A stretch of DNA of 32,328 nucleotides from a virus: positions 1 through 32,328 of IMG/VR virus record IMGVR_UViG_3300005918_000070; one strand, 5' to 3'. The notes under the pieces were generated by a model. The model was not told the DNA's origin, ran no database searches, and saw nothing but the letters and a program-made list of their open reading frames with translations. Position numbers and translations under genes: made by a program. Numbering within the stretch: the stretch's first letter is position 1; every line of letters starts with the position of its first letter. Positions 16,052-24,392 of this stretch are shown in pieces.

Positions 16052-16680
16052 CTAAGAGAAAAGGGATGGGCAAACAAAAAGGCAATGCTTTTGAACGAAA
16101 AATCAGCAAGCAACTATCGCTCTGGTGGACTGCGGGAAAACACGACGATATATTTTGGCGAACGGATACATCTGGCGGCAGAGCAACGGTACGTAAAGGC
16201 AAGCGGACGTACGGCCAGCACGGAGACATCTGCGCACGACACGAAAGCGGAACGGCTTTAACCGAACTTTGTACAATCGAATGTAAGCACGGGTACGTGA
16301 AAGACAGCCTTGCTGATTTGATAGACCGCCAAGAACGACAACGACCTACATACCTCAAATTCATCATGCAGGCTATCGAGGAAAAACGTTCAGCAAAAAC
16401 TCCATACTGGCTGCTAATAACACAGCGAACGGGCCGCGAACCTTTGATAGTGTTTCCGCATGCGATGCTAAAGAAACTATTATGGGATGGGGATGATCCA
16501 TTCGCTGACTTCATTCCAAACTTTAGACTGGACATTAAAATTCCAGACAGAAAAGAAGATGTATGGATTTGTGGAACGTCGCTATCTGAATTTGATCTGC
16601 GGGTAAACCCGAAACTTTTCATCCAACTCCACCACAAATGGAAACGCCACCTATCCAGAAAGCACACACGAAATGACTAG
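16048..16680 (+). CDS. PD-(D/E)XK nuclease, resolvase-like
   Basis: The protein has 210 residues from GTG 16048, overlapping the preceding stop (GTGA). 'KGNAFERKISKQLSLWW' (E16), 'GQHGDI' (D60) and 'CTIECKHG' (E78-x-K80) form the E...D...ExK order of the PD-(D/E)XK fold. Small phage proteins of this type are often Holliday-junction resolvases or related endonucleases. Its place beside recombination genes supports DNA processing. The substrate cannot be told from the sequence. Confidence 0.7.
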   Translation: MTKRKGMGKQKGNAFERKISKQLSLWWTAGKHDDIFWRTDTSGGRATVRKGKRTYGQHGDICARHESGTALTELCTIECKHGYVKDSLADLIDRQERQRPTYLKFIMQAIEEKRSAKTPYWLLITQRTGREPLIVFPHAMLKKLLWDGDDPFADFIPNFRLDIKIPDRKEDVWICGTSLSEFDLRVNPKLFIQLHHKWKRHLSRKHTRND

Positions 16681-17251
16681 ATATGAAAAACTCAAGCAGT
16701 TAATCGAGCAATGGACACGCGCTGAGATACTGGCGCGGTACGCCTCTTGGGGCATGCATACTGAATGGGGTGACTATTTTCAACAAGCACTTGAATTGCA
16801 AGGCAAGATACGCAAGTTGGCGTTAGGTAGCGATAATATACTTGAGTTGGGATACAAGTGGCGTTTGATTCCGGAACCTGAAGACGTACATACAAAAGTT
16901 GTTAGTTTAGACGCAAAGCGAAAAAAGAGATCCGAACGAATGCGTGTCGTCCATTGTAAGAAGGAAGACTACGATGTATACATCGGACGTTCATCTAAAT
17001 GGGGCAACCCATACCGAATAGGTAAGCATGGTACTCGCAAAGAAGTCATCAACAAATACCGCCGATGGATCTTGCGTCAGCCGAAACTTTTGAACTCATT
17101 AGATGAAATTCGTGGTAAGGTGTTAGGTTGTAAGACGGTTTCGGAGCGTGACACTGGTCAGGTGTTGATTGATTTGTGTATGCGAGATTCTACCAACATC
17201 GGAGATTTGAAACCCCAACGAAAGAAAAAACCTCATGCTAAAAGGCATTAA
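16673..17251 (+). CDS. DUF4326-domain protein with altered cysteine motif
   Basis: The product has 192 residues. The N-terminal 85 residues are helical and unrecognised. Residues about 91-168 match DUF4326: 'RVVHCKK.DYDVYIGRSSKWGNPYRIG', 'TRKEVINKYRRWI', 'LDEIRGKVLGC', 'GQVLIDL'. In the usual family the end reads GC.C.P..CHG; here it is GCKTVSERDTGQ, so the later cysteines and the histidine are gone. The family's biochemical role is not established as far as I know. The basic tail is K/R-rich. It overlaps the flanking genes by 8 and 17 bases. Confidence 0.75.
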   Translation: MTRYEKLKQLIEQWTRAEILARYASWGMHTEWGDYFQQALELQGKIRKLALGSDNILELGYKWRLIPEPEDVHTKVVSLDAKRKKRSERMRVVHCKKEDYDVYIGRSSKWGNPYRIGKHGTRKEVINKYRRWILRQPKLLNSLDEIRGKVLGCKTVSERDTGQVLIDLCMRDSTNIGDLKPQRKKKPHAKRH

Positions 17252-18155
17252 AATTTCAAACCACAGATCGAACCACTCCCTCAAAATCGTATTCAGCAAA
17301 CATGTAACTACGATCTGTGGTGAGAGCTTTCAGGGCAAGAGCAACGCTTTGCGAGCAATCAAATGGGTAGCTCGAAACAAACCTACTGGCACCAGCTTCA
17401 TCTCATGGGGGCATAAACAATCTTCCGTCTTACTCGCAACAGACAAACATCGAGTGCGTCGGACTCGCAGCAAATCAAAAAATACATATGAGATAGACGG
17501 ACAGGAACTACATGCATTTGGAAATGGTGTGCCTGATTCTGTACAAAATGCTTTACGTTTGTCCGAACTAAACTTTCAAACCCAACAAGAAATACCACAT
17601 GGTAGCGGCCCTTTGTTTTGGTTTGCCCTTTCATCGGGTGAGGTGAGTAGACGACTGAATGCTGTTGTCAACTTAGATTTGATCGATCGCATTCAAACCA
17701 ATGCCCAAAAAAAACTACGTACCGCACAAACGCTTGAACACGAATACGAACGAATTGTTGAAGAAGAAAAAAGCCAATCTGAACAACTAACCTATGCAAA
17801 GCAAATGTTCCATGATTGGCAACCTATACATCAATCGTATGATAGTATCCAAAGAATTTCAAAACAACGGGATGAATTGAAAGAACTACTCACAGATGTC
17901 CAAAATCAAAAACAAAACGCCGTAAAGATGAATAAAATTCTATTGGCTTTACAAAAGGACCTCACACCACTTGAAATTTTACGACAAACGATAATAAAAA
18001 CAGAGAACAGATATGATAGTTTGTGTATAGCGATTCAAAAAGCCCAACACTTGCAAAATGTAATATGTGAATTGCAAAAACGAAAAGAAACAACAAAGCA
18101 GAAATACAAACAAAAGATGAAAGACAGGTGTCCATTATGCAATCAAAAGACTTAG
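17235..18155 (+). CDS. SbcC/Rad50-like ATPase, N-terminal half ending at the zinc hook
   Basis: The protein has 306 residues. Walker A is GESFQGKS (29-36), within 'TICGESFQGKSNALRAIKW', and a Q-loop-like 'LNFQTQQEIPHG' lies at 112-123. From about 150 to 290 it is a long coiled coil rich in Q, E, K and L. It ends with CPLC (299-302) and four more residues, so the chain stops right at the Rad50 zinc hook. Walker B and the signature motif are absent and are found in a separate gene at 19316. With the SbcD-like nuclease between the two halves, this looks like an SbcCD/Mre11-Rad50 complex built from three or four chains, for processing DNA ends in recombination. Confidence 0.82.
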   Translation: MLKGIKISNHRSNHSLKIVFSKHVTTICGESFQGKSNALRAIKWVARNKPTGTSFISWGHKQSSVLLATDKHRVRRTRSKSKNTYEIDGQELHAFGNGVPDSVQNALRLSELNFQTQQEIPHGSGPLFWFALSSGEVSRRLNAVVNLDLIDRIQTNAQKKLRTAQTLEHEYERIVEEEKSQSEQLTYAKQMFHDWQPIHQSYDSIQRISKQRDELKELLTDVQNQKQNAVKMNKILLALQKDLTPLEILRQTIIKTENRYDSLCIAIQKAQHLQNVICELQKRKETTKQKYKQKMKDRCPLCNQKT

Positions 18156-19099
18156 AAGTTGCTGCTATATTTTGTAGTGATTTACACCTGAGCCTCCAAC
18201 CACCAATCTACCGATCTAAAGAACCTGATTGGTTTGAAGCCATGTCACGACCTCTGTGTGAATTGCGACAGCTACAAGAGACACATCAATGCCCTGTTAT
18301 ATGTTGTGGTGATGTATTTGATAAATGGAAGGCTGAACCTGAATTGATCAACTTTGCCTTGGTACGTTTACCCGAACGGTTTCACACTATTGCTGGGCAG
18401 CACGATCTACCAAATCATAGTATTGATGATATACAGAAAAGTGCATTACGCACATTGCATATAGCGAATGCATCACAATTATTCAACACATCCCACTCTT
18501 CCCTTTTCCCCCCAGACTTCGGACTGCGATCAGCTCATTACGGAGAATTGTTGCCCAAAATTTCAAACAAACAATACACAATCAATATAGGTATTCTGCA
18601 TCAATACAATTGGATACCCGCAAGTAAACATCTGAAAGCAGAAAAGAAAAGCCAAATAACATCGAGACGCAAAGAATTCAAATCATACGACTACATATTT
18701 TGTGGAGACAACCACATACCATTTTGCAGAGAATTCAAATGGGGTAGCACCTTTGTAAATTGCGGCGCTATGATGATCCGCAAATCCGACGATAACTTCA
18801 TTCCCAAGTTTTGGTTACTGGTGCGAAGTAATATCGATCAACATCGGTCATTTCGCATTGTCCCTTACAAAATCAATACCAAACACGATGTATATTGGAA
18901 AGATCCGAAAGTCAAAGAAAACGAGCACGAACCTTCTATCGATGACTTGGCTGATTTCAAACACGAACTAGAAAAGTTAGGTGAAAGCGGACAAGATGTT
19001 GTGGCTGGAATAAAAGCATACATATCCAACTTACAAAATGTTTCAAGCAAAACTACAAACTTCATTGAAAAGATTTTACATGAATGCCAAAACCAATAA
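18137..19099 (+). CDS. sbcD: SbcD/Mre11-like nuclease
   Basis: This is a calcineurin-like metallophosphoesterase of about 320 residues. Metal-binding motifs in order: CSDLHLS (DxH), CGDVFDKW (GDxxD), GQHDLP (GNHD variant, Q for N), GILHQYNW (H) and CGDNHIPF (GHxH variant, D-N-H). Mre11/SbcD cuts DNA ends and hairpins with Rad50/SbcC, here encoded on both sides. The start could be GTG 18128 or ATG 18137, in the end of the upstream gene; I prefer ATG, with AGG about 8 bases before it. The changed residue in GQHD is in the catalytic set and may matter, although the change Asn to Gln is mild. Confidence 0.82.
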   Translation: MQSKDLEVAAIFCSDLHLSLQPPIYRSKEPDWFEAMSRPLCELRQLQETHQCPVICCGDVFDKWKAEPELINFALVRLPERFHTIAGQHDLPNHSIDDIQKSALRTLHIANASQLFNTSHSSLFPPDFGLRSAHYGELLPKISNKQYTINIGILHQYNWIPASKHLKAEKKSQITSRRKEFKSYDYIFCGDNHIPFCREFKWGSTFVNCGAMMIRKSDDNFIPKFWLLVRSNIDQHRSFRIVPYKINTKHDVYWKDPKVKENEHEPSIDDLADFKHELEKLGESGQDVVAGIKAYISNLQNVSSKTTNFIEKILHECQNQ

Positions 19100-19334
19100 G
19101 CTGCAAGAAGTCCTACAGCTTTGCAAATTACTATCTGAGTTGGATCGAAGCAAAGCTCGTGCTGAAGGTTCACTAGATCAATCGATGCGCATGTTACAAA
19201 AAGATTTTGATGTCACATCGATCGATGAAGCTAAACGGTTACTTGCAAAAATGAATACAACGTTGGACAAAAAGAATCGAACATTTGAAACCAGACTGGA
19301 AAGATTCAAACAGCGATGGAAAAGATATCTGTAA
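19080..19334 (+). CDS. Small coiled-coil protein of the split SbcCD cluster
   Basis: The product has 84 residues and is almost wholly helical with heptad-like leucines (LQEVLQLCKLLSEL, then IDEAKRLLAKM). It lies between SbcD and the SbcC C-terminal half, overlapping both by about 20 bases. It could provide part of the return arm of the Rad50 coiled coil missing from the C-terminal half, or simply bridge the subunits. An upstream in-frame ATG at 19038 is deep inside SbcD and less likely. Confidence 0.6.
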   Translation: MNAKTNKLQEVLQLCKLLSELDRSKARAEGSLDQSMRMLQKDFDVTSIDEAKRLLAKMNTTLDKKNRTFETRLERFKQRWKRYL

Positions 19335-19894
19335 AATCAATCGACGTAACAGTTCGCAACTGCTATGACGAATACACGCAAGGTGTAACTCAATACATCC
19401 GCGCAAAGAAACAACACAAACAAGCTCGTACCAATAGGATTGTCGCAAAAAAAGCCCAAACCATTTTACAGCATGCCTCCGAACAAATCCAACGGGAAGC
19501 TCACAAACGAATCGCATCTACCGTTACAACTTGTATGCAATTCGTATTTGGTGATTCCTATTCCTTCTGCATAAAGTTTGCGCGTATGAGGGGCCGAACC
19601 CAAGCTAATTTACAATTGCTCAAGGATGGAAATGTAATCACTGATCCGGCAAATGAGGATTCGGGTGGTGTATTAGATGTGGCTGCATTTGCATTGAGGC
19701 TCAGTTGTTTGGTAATGCACAAACCCGTTTTGCAGCGAGTGCTTATTTTGGATGAGCCTTTCCGATTTGTATCTGCTAAGTACCGCCCACGTATTAAAGG
19801 ACTCCTCATCAGATTAAGCAAAGAGTTTGAAGTGCAAATCGTACAAGTGACACACCAACCAGAATACATGATAGGAAAGGTAGTAGAACTATGA
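19316..19894 (+). CDS. SbcC/Rad50-like ATPase, C-terminal half
   Basis: The protein has 192 residues. A short helical N-terminus (about 20-70) leads to an ABC-type ATPase C-lobe. The signature-like segment is NEDSGGVLDVAAFALRLS (113-130), Walker B is RVLILDEPFR (141-150), and the switch histidine is VTH (178-180). There is no Walker A. It complements the gene at 17235, which has Walker A but neither of these. C-lobe proteins of this kind occur in phages beside recombination genes. The stop overlaps the ThyX start by four bases (ATGA). Confidence 0.82.
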   Translation: MEKISVKSIDVTVRNCYDEYTQGVTQYIRAKKQHKQARTNRIVAKKAQTILQHASEQIQREAHKRIASTVTTCMQFVFGDSYSFCIKFARMRGRTQANLQLLKDGNVITDPANEDSGGVLDVAAFALRLSCLVMHKPVLQRVLILDEPFRFVSAKYRPRIKGLLIRLSKEFEVQIVQVTHQPEYMIGKVVEL

Positions 19895-21546
19895 GTGTAA
19901 ACTTCATTGTGAACAAAGGATCATTTCGCATTCTACACATCACCAAAAATCCATTGCAGCTAATCGAACGTTGTGGCCGCACGGCATATCAAAACCAAGA
20001 TAAAATAACCAAAGATTCAGCCAAAAAGTTCATCCAAATGTTAATCGCGCGCGGACACGAATCAGTTCTTGAACATGCTACGATGACAGTTCAATTCAAT
20101 AACGTTAGCAGAGGATTCACACATGAGTTGTCGCGACATCGTTTGTGTTCTTTTTGTCTTAGCGGAAAAACAAGACTTATCAGTCATCCAAACCTAAAAA
20201 CTCATACACCAACAGGTAAATTTTGGACTATTGAACAACTTTACAAATGGCAAAAAGACAAGAAACGCAAAGGAAGGATAAAACTGATCCGATTACGCAG
20301 TATTGATAAGCATGGAAGAATTGTACCTGGACAAATAAGAAGAGTCTTATTCGCGGGCAAAAAACCACTATTAGAAATTCGATGCATCAGCGGACGTCAT
20401 ATACAATCTACCAAATATCATTTCTTTTTAACTGTGGATGGTTGGAAACAATTGAAAGATTTATCTATTGGTGATCGTATATTTGCAAATGGGTTGCCAT
20501 CACTTCAAAATAAAGAATGGCTCGAAAGAGTATATATCAAAGAAAATAACACTTTAAAAGAAACAGCTCAATTAGCTGGCTGCTGTACTGGTACAGTTAC
20601 AAAAGCTTTACGAAAGCATGGAATTAACAAACCCCTTTCCATGAGAAAGAATAGAAAACCTGGACATGGAATTCCTGGAATGCATGGAGCAAAAGGCAGG
20701 AAAGAAATCAGTTTACGTATGATGGGAAGTCACAACCACCAATGGAAAGGATCAGATATAAAAGAAGGTGCAGGAAGACAGAGAGCCCGCACTTTATATC
20801 CAACCGATTGTTGCTGGGGCTGTGGAACTGCCAATAATCTTGAGCATCATCATATGGATAAAAATCCAAAAAACAACACCCCGGCAAATGTAAAAATCCT
20901 ATGTTCTGGGTGCCATAAATCTTTTCACTATAGCGAAGGACATACTGTAACAGTATTTTTAGATGAGATAGTTTCCATCAAATCGATTGGCGTTGCACAG
21001 ACATACGATTTAGAAATGGAAACGAAACCCCCTAATTTTGTTGCTAACGGAATAGTGGTACACAATTCGCAGGAGTCAACACGGTATGTGGATGAGAGCA
21101 ATTTCACATTTGTGTGCCCCCCTGGATTGCGAGATTGTGAAACAGAAATGGATCTGCAAACTATCATCGATACTATCCATGGAGTGGAAACGGCATACAA
21201 CGGATTAACGAGTAAAGGATGGCCAGCGCAAGACGCCCGTCAATTTCTTCCCATCGGCATCAAAAGTCAGATCGTCATAACCGCAAACTTTCGGCAATGG
21301 CGTCATATCTTTCAACTCCGTACTACCCTAGCAGCCCATTGGGAAATTCGACGTGTTATGATAATGCTGCTTACAACGCTTCGCAACCGCGCTGTGCCTA
21401 TAGTATTCAATAATATAATTCCACAGTTCACCAAAAAGGAGGCTGAAGATTGGGGTTGGAAAGTTACACAGCATAATTCTGAAAGTGGATTTGTTCGTGC
21501 CGAATTTAATAATGAGGAAATTCAATGCCTCCCCGTAGAGGAATGA
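19891..21546 (+). CDS. thyX: Flavin-dependent thymidylate synthase ThyX containing an intein
   Basis: The precursor has 551 residues, and the extein is 247 after removal of a 304-residue intein. ThyX makes dTMP from dUMP using FAD, NADPH and methylene-tetrahydrofolate. Its signature RHRxxSxxxxSxRY is split: RHRLCSF (82-88) lies before and SQESTRY (393-399) after the intein, and joining them gives a full motif. The C-terminal 'RQFLPIGIKSQIVITANFRQW' and 'LRTTLAAHWEIR' are typical of the family. It would raise the dTMP pool for phage synthesis and lower dUTP, in line with the UDG-linked polymerase. It overlaps the genes on both sides. Without splicing the active site would be destroyed. Confidence 0.92.
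   Translation: MSVNFIVNKGSFRILHITKNPLQLIERCGRTAYQNQDKITKDSAKKFIQMLIARGHESVLEHATMTVQFNNVSRGFTHELSRHRLCSFCLSGKTRLISHPNLKTHTPTGKFWTIEQLYKWQKDKKRKGRIKLIRLRSIDKHGRIVPGQIRRVLFAGKKPLLEIRCISGRHIQSTKYHFFLTVDGWKQLKDLSIGDRIFANGLPSLQNKEWLERVYIKENNTLKETAQLAGCCTGTVTKALRKHGINKPLSMRKNRKPGHGIPGMHGAKGRKEISLRMMGSHNHQWKGSDIKEGAGRQRARTLYPTDCCWGCGTANNLEHHHMDKNPKNNTPANVKILCSGCHKSFHYSEGHTVTVFLDEIVSIKSIGVAQTYDLEMETKPPNFVANGIVVHNSQESTRYVDESNFTFVCPPGLRDCETEMDLQTIIDTIHGVETAYNGLTSKGWPAQDARQFLPIGIKSQIVITANFRQWRHIFQLRTTLAAHWEIRRVMIMLLTTLRNRAVPIVFNNIIPQFTKKEAEDWGWKVTQHNSESGFVRAEFNNEEIQCLPVEE
20155..21066 (+). mobile_element. HNH-endonuclease intein in ThyX
   Basis: The intein starts with Cys (CLSGKTRLIS, block A) and ends with VVHN followed by extein Ser, a normal class 1 splice junction. 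Block B is seen as 'STKYHFFLTVDGW' (TxxH), and 'LSIGDRIFANG' follows. Block F is 'QTYDLEMETKPPNFVANGI'. The middle has an HTH-like segment (TLKETAQLAGCCTGTVTKALRKHGI) and an HNH domain with two zinc pairs: CWGC, then LEHHHMDKN, then CSGCHKSFH. Such inteins are mobile: the endonuclease cuts intein-free thyX genes. Confidence 0.92.
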
Positions 21547-21773
21547 AATATCTGAAAGCCAACTGTCACGGATGCATGGGTCTTAAAAATGGTTCGTGTA
21601 TTTTTCGCATTCCAATCGAACGTTTGACCGATCCGACAACGGGAAATACCATAATCAAACCAATGCGCCCCTGCAATAAGCCCCGAACCAGGAAAAAGCT
21701 ACAGGAGGCCCTAGCAGCCCGTGTAATCGATAAAACAGAAAACCCACCCTATCTATCCCCCATGGGTAGATAA
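21525..21773 (+). CDS. Small cysteine-containing protein
   Basis: The product has 82 residues and overlaps the end of thyX; TGAGGAAA in thyX lies 6-7 bases before ATG 21525, which fixes this start. CHGCMGLKNGSC (about 14-25) and a later PC could form a zinc knuckle. The rest is basic and proline-rich. No family recognised. Confidence 0.6.
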   Translation: MPPRRGMKYLKANCHGCMGLKNGSCIFRIPIERLTDPTTGNTIIKPMRPCNKPRTRKKLQEALAARVIDKTENPPYLSPMGR

Positions 21774-21854
21774 TCGCTTACACTGGGCGTCAGGGGCCTA
21801 AAATTTGTATGTAAACGCGGGGAATCGACCGCAACGATGAATAAAGGAAAAAAC

Positions 21855-22067
21855 ATGGATGATTCTGAAAAGAAACGAATACGAGACATACATGCGATGG
21901 ATCAGGGCACCGAATTTGTTGGTGAGTTTTTTCCACCACTTTTGTGGAAGTTATATAAGGGATGCGTGCGAAAAGGATTTACAAGTGAGCAGGCAATAGA
22001 ATTGACTAAAACATATCTCTACGCACTCATCTCCATACCAAGCTCGAACCCCGATAATTTAAAATAA
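21855..22067 (+). CDS. Small phage protein (FF.PPLLW.LY type)
   Basis: The product has 70 residues from ATG 21855, preceded by AAAGGA at good distance; an earlier ATG at 21837 lies in that ribosome site. The middle, 'FFPPLLWKLYKGCVRKGFTSEQAIELTKTYLYAL', is a pattern I associate with a small phage protein of unknown function: two helices with conserved W, G and F-T. It is the last rightward gene before the convergent minus-strand operon. Confidence 0.65.
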   Translation: MDDSEKKRIRDIHAMDQGTEFVGEFFPPLLWKLYKGCVRKGFTSEQAIELTKTYLYALISIPSSNPDNLK

Positions 22068-22069
22068 GG

Positions 22070-22124
22070 AAAAACGCCCATGGTACTTAGTTGGCACACG
22101 CTTTTGGAAAGGCGACCATGGGCG
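22070..22124 (-). terminator. Intrinsic terminator of the leftward operon
   Basis: Read on the minus strand, cgcccatgg (22124-22116) pairs with ccatgggcg (22083-22075), and five T's follow (22074-22070). The loop is 32 bases and probably folds further. On the plus strand no T-run follows, so it serves the minus-strand genes best. It lies between the converging gene blocks. Confidence 0.65.
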
Positions 22125-22132
22125 CTTGCACT

Positions 22133-22768
22133 CTAGCCGTATGTATACAGCTTACACCTCTTAGGCATTTGCTTTTCGTTTCCGTCACTCCAAGACCATG
22201 CCTTATGCCGTTTGTAAATTTCCTTCATACTTCCATACCACATTCGATCCATATGGCACTGCCGAAATTTAGTCCCACTGTATAATCCGTTTGCGTAAAC
22301 CGAAGGGACGTATTCAGAACTGAGATGGCTTCCATTTGCAAAACATATATCCGTCAACATGAGCCTGTTCATCAATCTCAGTATGACAAGATTAAATGTA
22401 AACCTATGATCACCATGTCCATACTCTCCCATCGGATTATGAGTAAAGACACACTCAGGTCTCCATGTCCGAATAAACTCGTCTATCTGAGTTTGAAATT
22501 GTTTCACTACTAATGGTAGTGTAAAATCCTTTCGATTTGGACTGCGAGGTGGTATCCTGGAGAAGTTTGTATCAAGCCGACGAAATGGAACTATTTCAAT
22601 CTTGTTTTGTCTGCCCACTTCCTCTAATGCTTCTATAGCTCCCGGCCCGTACTTTTTGTAATTGTTGGCGAGGATGATTACTGCTACTTCATGCGCACCC
22701 CCCTGCAAAATAGGCCATCCACAAATGACTTCATCATCTGGGTGTGCCATAACCATTAAGATTCGCAT
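22133..22768 (-). CDS. PIG-L (LmbE-like) zinc deacetylase
   Basis: The protein has 211 residues. AHPDDE (8-13) and THNPMGEYGHGDH (109-121) give the zinc-binding residues H8, D11, D12 and H121 of the PIG-L family, which removes N-acetyl groups from GlcNAc-containing sugars or related small molecules. GGAGG lies 9 bases before the ATG. It is the last gene of the leftward operon and would fit as a de-N-acetylase for an aminosugar made or transferred by the neighbouring enzymes. The exact substrate is unknown. Confidence 0.85.
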   Translation of the reverse strand: MRILMVMAHPDDEVICGWPILQGGAHEVAVIILANNYKKYGPGAIEALEEVGRQNKIEIVPFRRLDTNFSRIPPRSPNRKDFTLPLVVKQFQTQIDEFIRTWRPECVFTHNPMGEYGHGDHRFTFNLVILRLMNRLMLTDICFANGSHLSSEYVPSVYANGLYSGTKFRQCHMDRMWYGSMKEIYKRHKAWSWSDGNEKQMPKRCKLYTYG

Positions 22769-22783
22769 CAGTCAATACCTCCG

Positions 22784-23335
22784 TTAGTATGGGGCTTCCG
22801 ATTCTAATCCGTCATTTGTTAGGTAATATTTAATTTGATCTGTAACGTCAGCCCAATTGTTACGGAAGACGATAACATGAATACCAAGGGCTTCAATTTC
22901 CTTAGCAATTTCACGACGGAAAGTACCTATTGCATTTTCTTGGCCCGTCATGAAATCGTCTACATAGACATAAGGTTTCATTGCAATTAAAACCGCGATC
23001 TTTGCAGCCATATTTGGAACGACAGTCACACTCTCTGGATTGGGGAGCTTTAAGTTTTTTAATTGACAAATAGTCAGCGCTCCATCCAAGTCATATCCAC
23101 GTGCTGTCAAATACCGTATTTCATTAATGGGGGACAAACCCCAGAGAACGTCGAGACATTCTATAGGATTCTCAGTAAGATTATCCATCTCCAGTTCAGG
23201 CCAAGTCCAAGCATTTTTGTGTATCTTACCTCCAGGCCAACGCGGAACTGTATTGCGTCTAATCCGGCGCCAGTGGTCAACAAGCGTGCTGTCAATATCA
23301 AAGACAAACAGGTTAGATATTTTCTCAGACGCCAT
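22784..23335 (-). CDS. HAD-superfamily phosphatase
   Basis: The protein has 183 residues. FVFDIDSTLVD gives the nucleophile D13 and D15 (motif I), YLTARG gives T77 (motif II), K112 fits motif III, and VYVDDFMTG gives D126/D127 (motif IV). The cap is small. Such enzymes remove phosphate from sugars, nucleotides or polynucleotide ends. In this operon a sugar or intermediate phosphatase is the likely role, but that is inferred. AAGGAG sits 5 bases before the start, and it overlaps the ATP-grasp gene by 11 bases. Confidence 0.8.
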   Translation of the reverse strand: MASEKISNLFVFDIDSTLVDHWRRIRRNTVPRWPGGKIHKNAWTWPELEMDNLTENPIECLDVLWGLSPINEIRYLTARGYDLDGALTICQLKNLKLPNPESVTVVPNMAAKIAVLIAMKPYVYVDDFMTGQENAIGTFRREIAKEIEALGIHVIVFRNNWADVTDQIKYYLTNDGLESEAPY

Positions 23336-24392
23336 GCAGACTCCTTGCTAGGGCTGAGTATGCCCTATCGAACATGGCGTGTTTATCTAACCAATAGTTA
23401 GCATAAAACGGAATTTCCTCTTGTAGTCGGAACTTCTCCCGTTTCAGAAATTCAACGAGCGCCGCAGGTCGGCTTGGATTGTAGAAAGGTGGATTCCAAT
23501 TTGCCTGGTTGAAATACCCAACAGAGAATCCAGGTTGAACTTCAAGAAAATAAGGCTTGTCATTCTGATCAAGAATTACATCAACCCCCTGAAAGTTCAA
23601 TCCCAACACACTAACAGATTTGATTAGCGTCTTTTCCCACTGATGACAGAAATCAGAGCACACCTTTTGATACTTGATAAAAGTCTCCTCCATAGAGGAT
23701 TCAAACCGATTGGTGATAGCAATCCAACCCTCTGGCGGTCCCACTCTCGCATACCCAGTTACAACCCTGTCCGCAGCAACGATGATTCGGAAAGACATGA
23801 TTACATTTTCAGGGCGCAATGTAGATATGAACTTTACAGCAAGAAGACTTTGCTTTGCCCCGCGCTTTTTTACATTGATACGTGTCTCACGCAAATAAGC
23901 CTTTAGTTCCACCAATGCTTTATTTGCCTCTTCCTCGTCATGCACGAGATATGAATGGTAGCCTGTGTTTGAATTGTTTGCGCGCACCAACATGGGGAAG
24001 TCGAAACTTTTCTTTTGCTTCTCCCAAAAATCTTCTGCATCTTTGAATTCAAACCAGTCGGGAACTGGAATGTCGTTGTCCCCCCAAATCTTGAACGCAT
24101 CTTCCTTAGCATGTGACGCCATCCATCCCCGTGGATCGTTAATATGTTCAATGTGTGGAAAATAGTTGGCTATATCCACACAACGTCTCCACAAACTTTC
24201 ATCTGTGTATTCTGTATTAAGCTTCCAAACTATCGTATCTGCTTTTGAATGTAGAATTTCATCCTCTGTGATGAAATTAGGCATGTCTTCCAACACTATA
24301 GGCCCTATGTAGGTTTCACACATTTCCCTTTCATATGCGCGCCACCGAACCCCATGACCTTTTACAGCAACTACCGAATGTGTCTCACCCAT
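23325..24392 (-). CDS. ATP-grasp ligase
   Basis: The protein has 355 residues. The C-terminal ATP-grasp core shows 'LNFQGVDVILDQNDKPYFLEVQPGFSVGYF', the D and E...N/Q-P-G metal-site layout of the RimK/D-Ala-ligase type, with 'FDFPMLVRANNSNTGYHSYLV' as the nucleotide-binding strand and glycine loop upstream. The family joins a carboxylate to an amine using ATP. The adjacent aminotransferase suggests that it acts on an amino product. The N-terminal part has no clear partner domain. It overlaps the aminotransferase by 8 bases. Confidence 0.75.
   Translation of the reverse strand: MGETHSVVAVKGHGVRWRAYEREMCETYIGPIVLEDMPNFITEDEILHSKADTIVWKLNTEYTDESLWRRCVDIANYFPHIEHINDPRGWMASHAKEDAFKIWGDNDIPVPDWFEFKDAEDFWEKQKKSFDFPMLVRANNSNTGYHSYLVHDEEEANKALVELKAYLRETRINVKKRGAKQSLLAVKFISTLRPENVIMSFRIIVAADRVVTGYARVGPPEGWIAITNRFESSMEETFIKYQKVCSDFCHQWEKTLIKSVSVLGLNFQGVDVILDQNDKPYFLEVQPGFSVGYFNQANWNPPFYNPSRPAALVEFLKREKFRLQEEIPFYANYWLDKHAMFDRAYSALARSLHGV

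Noticed and set aside
22080-22136. 18-codon reading frame (MVLSWHT...) with AAGGAAAAA upstream
   Set aside because: The ribosome site is good, but the frame lies within the terminator hairpin between converging genes and is too short to support.
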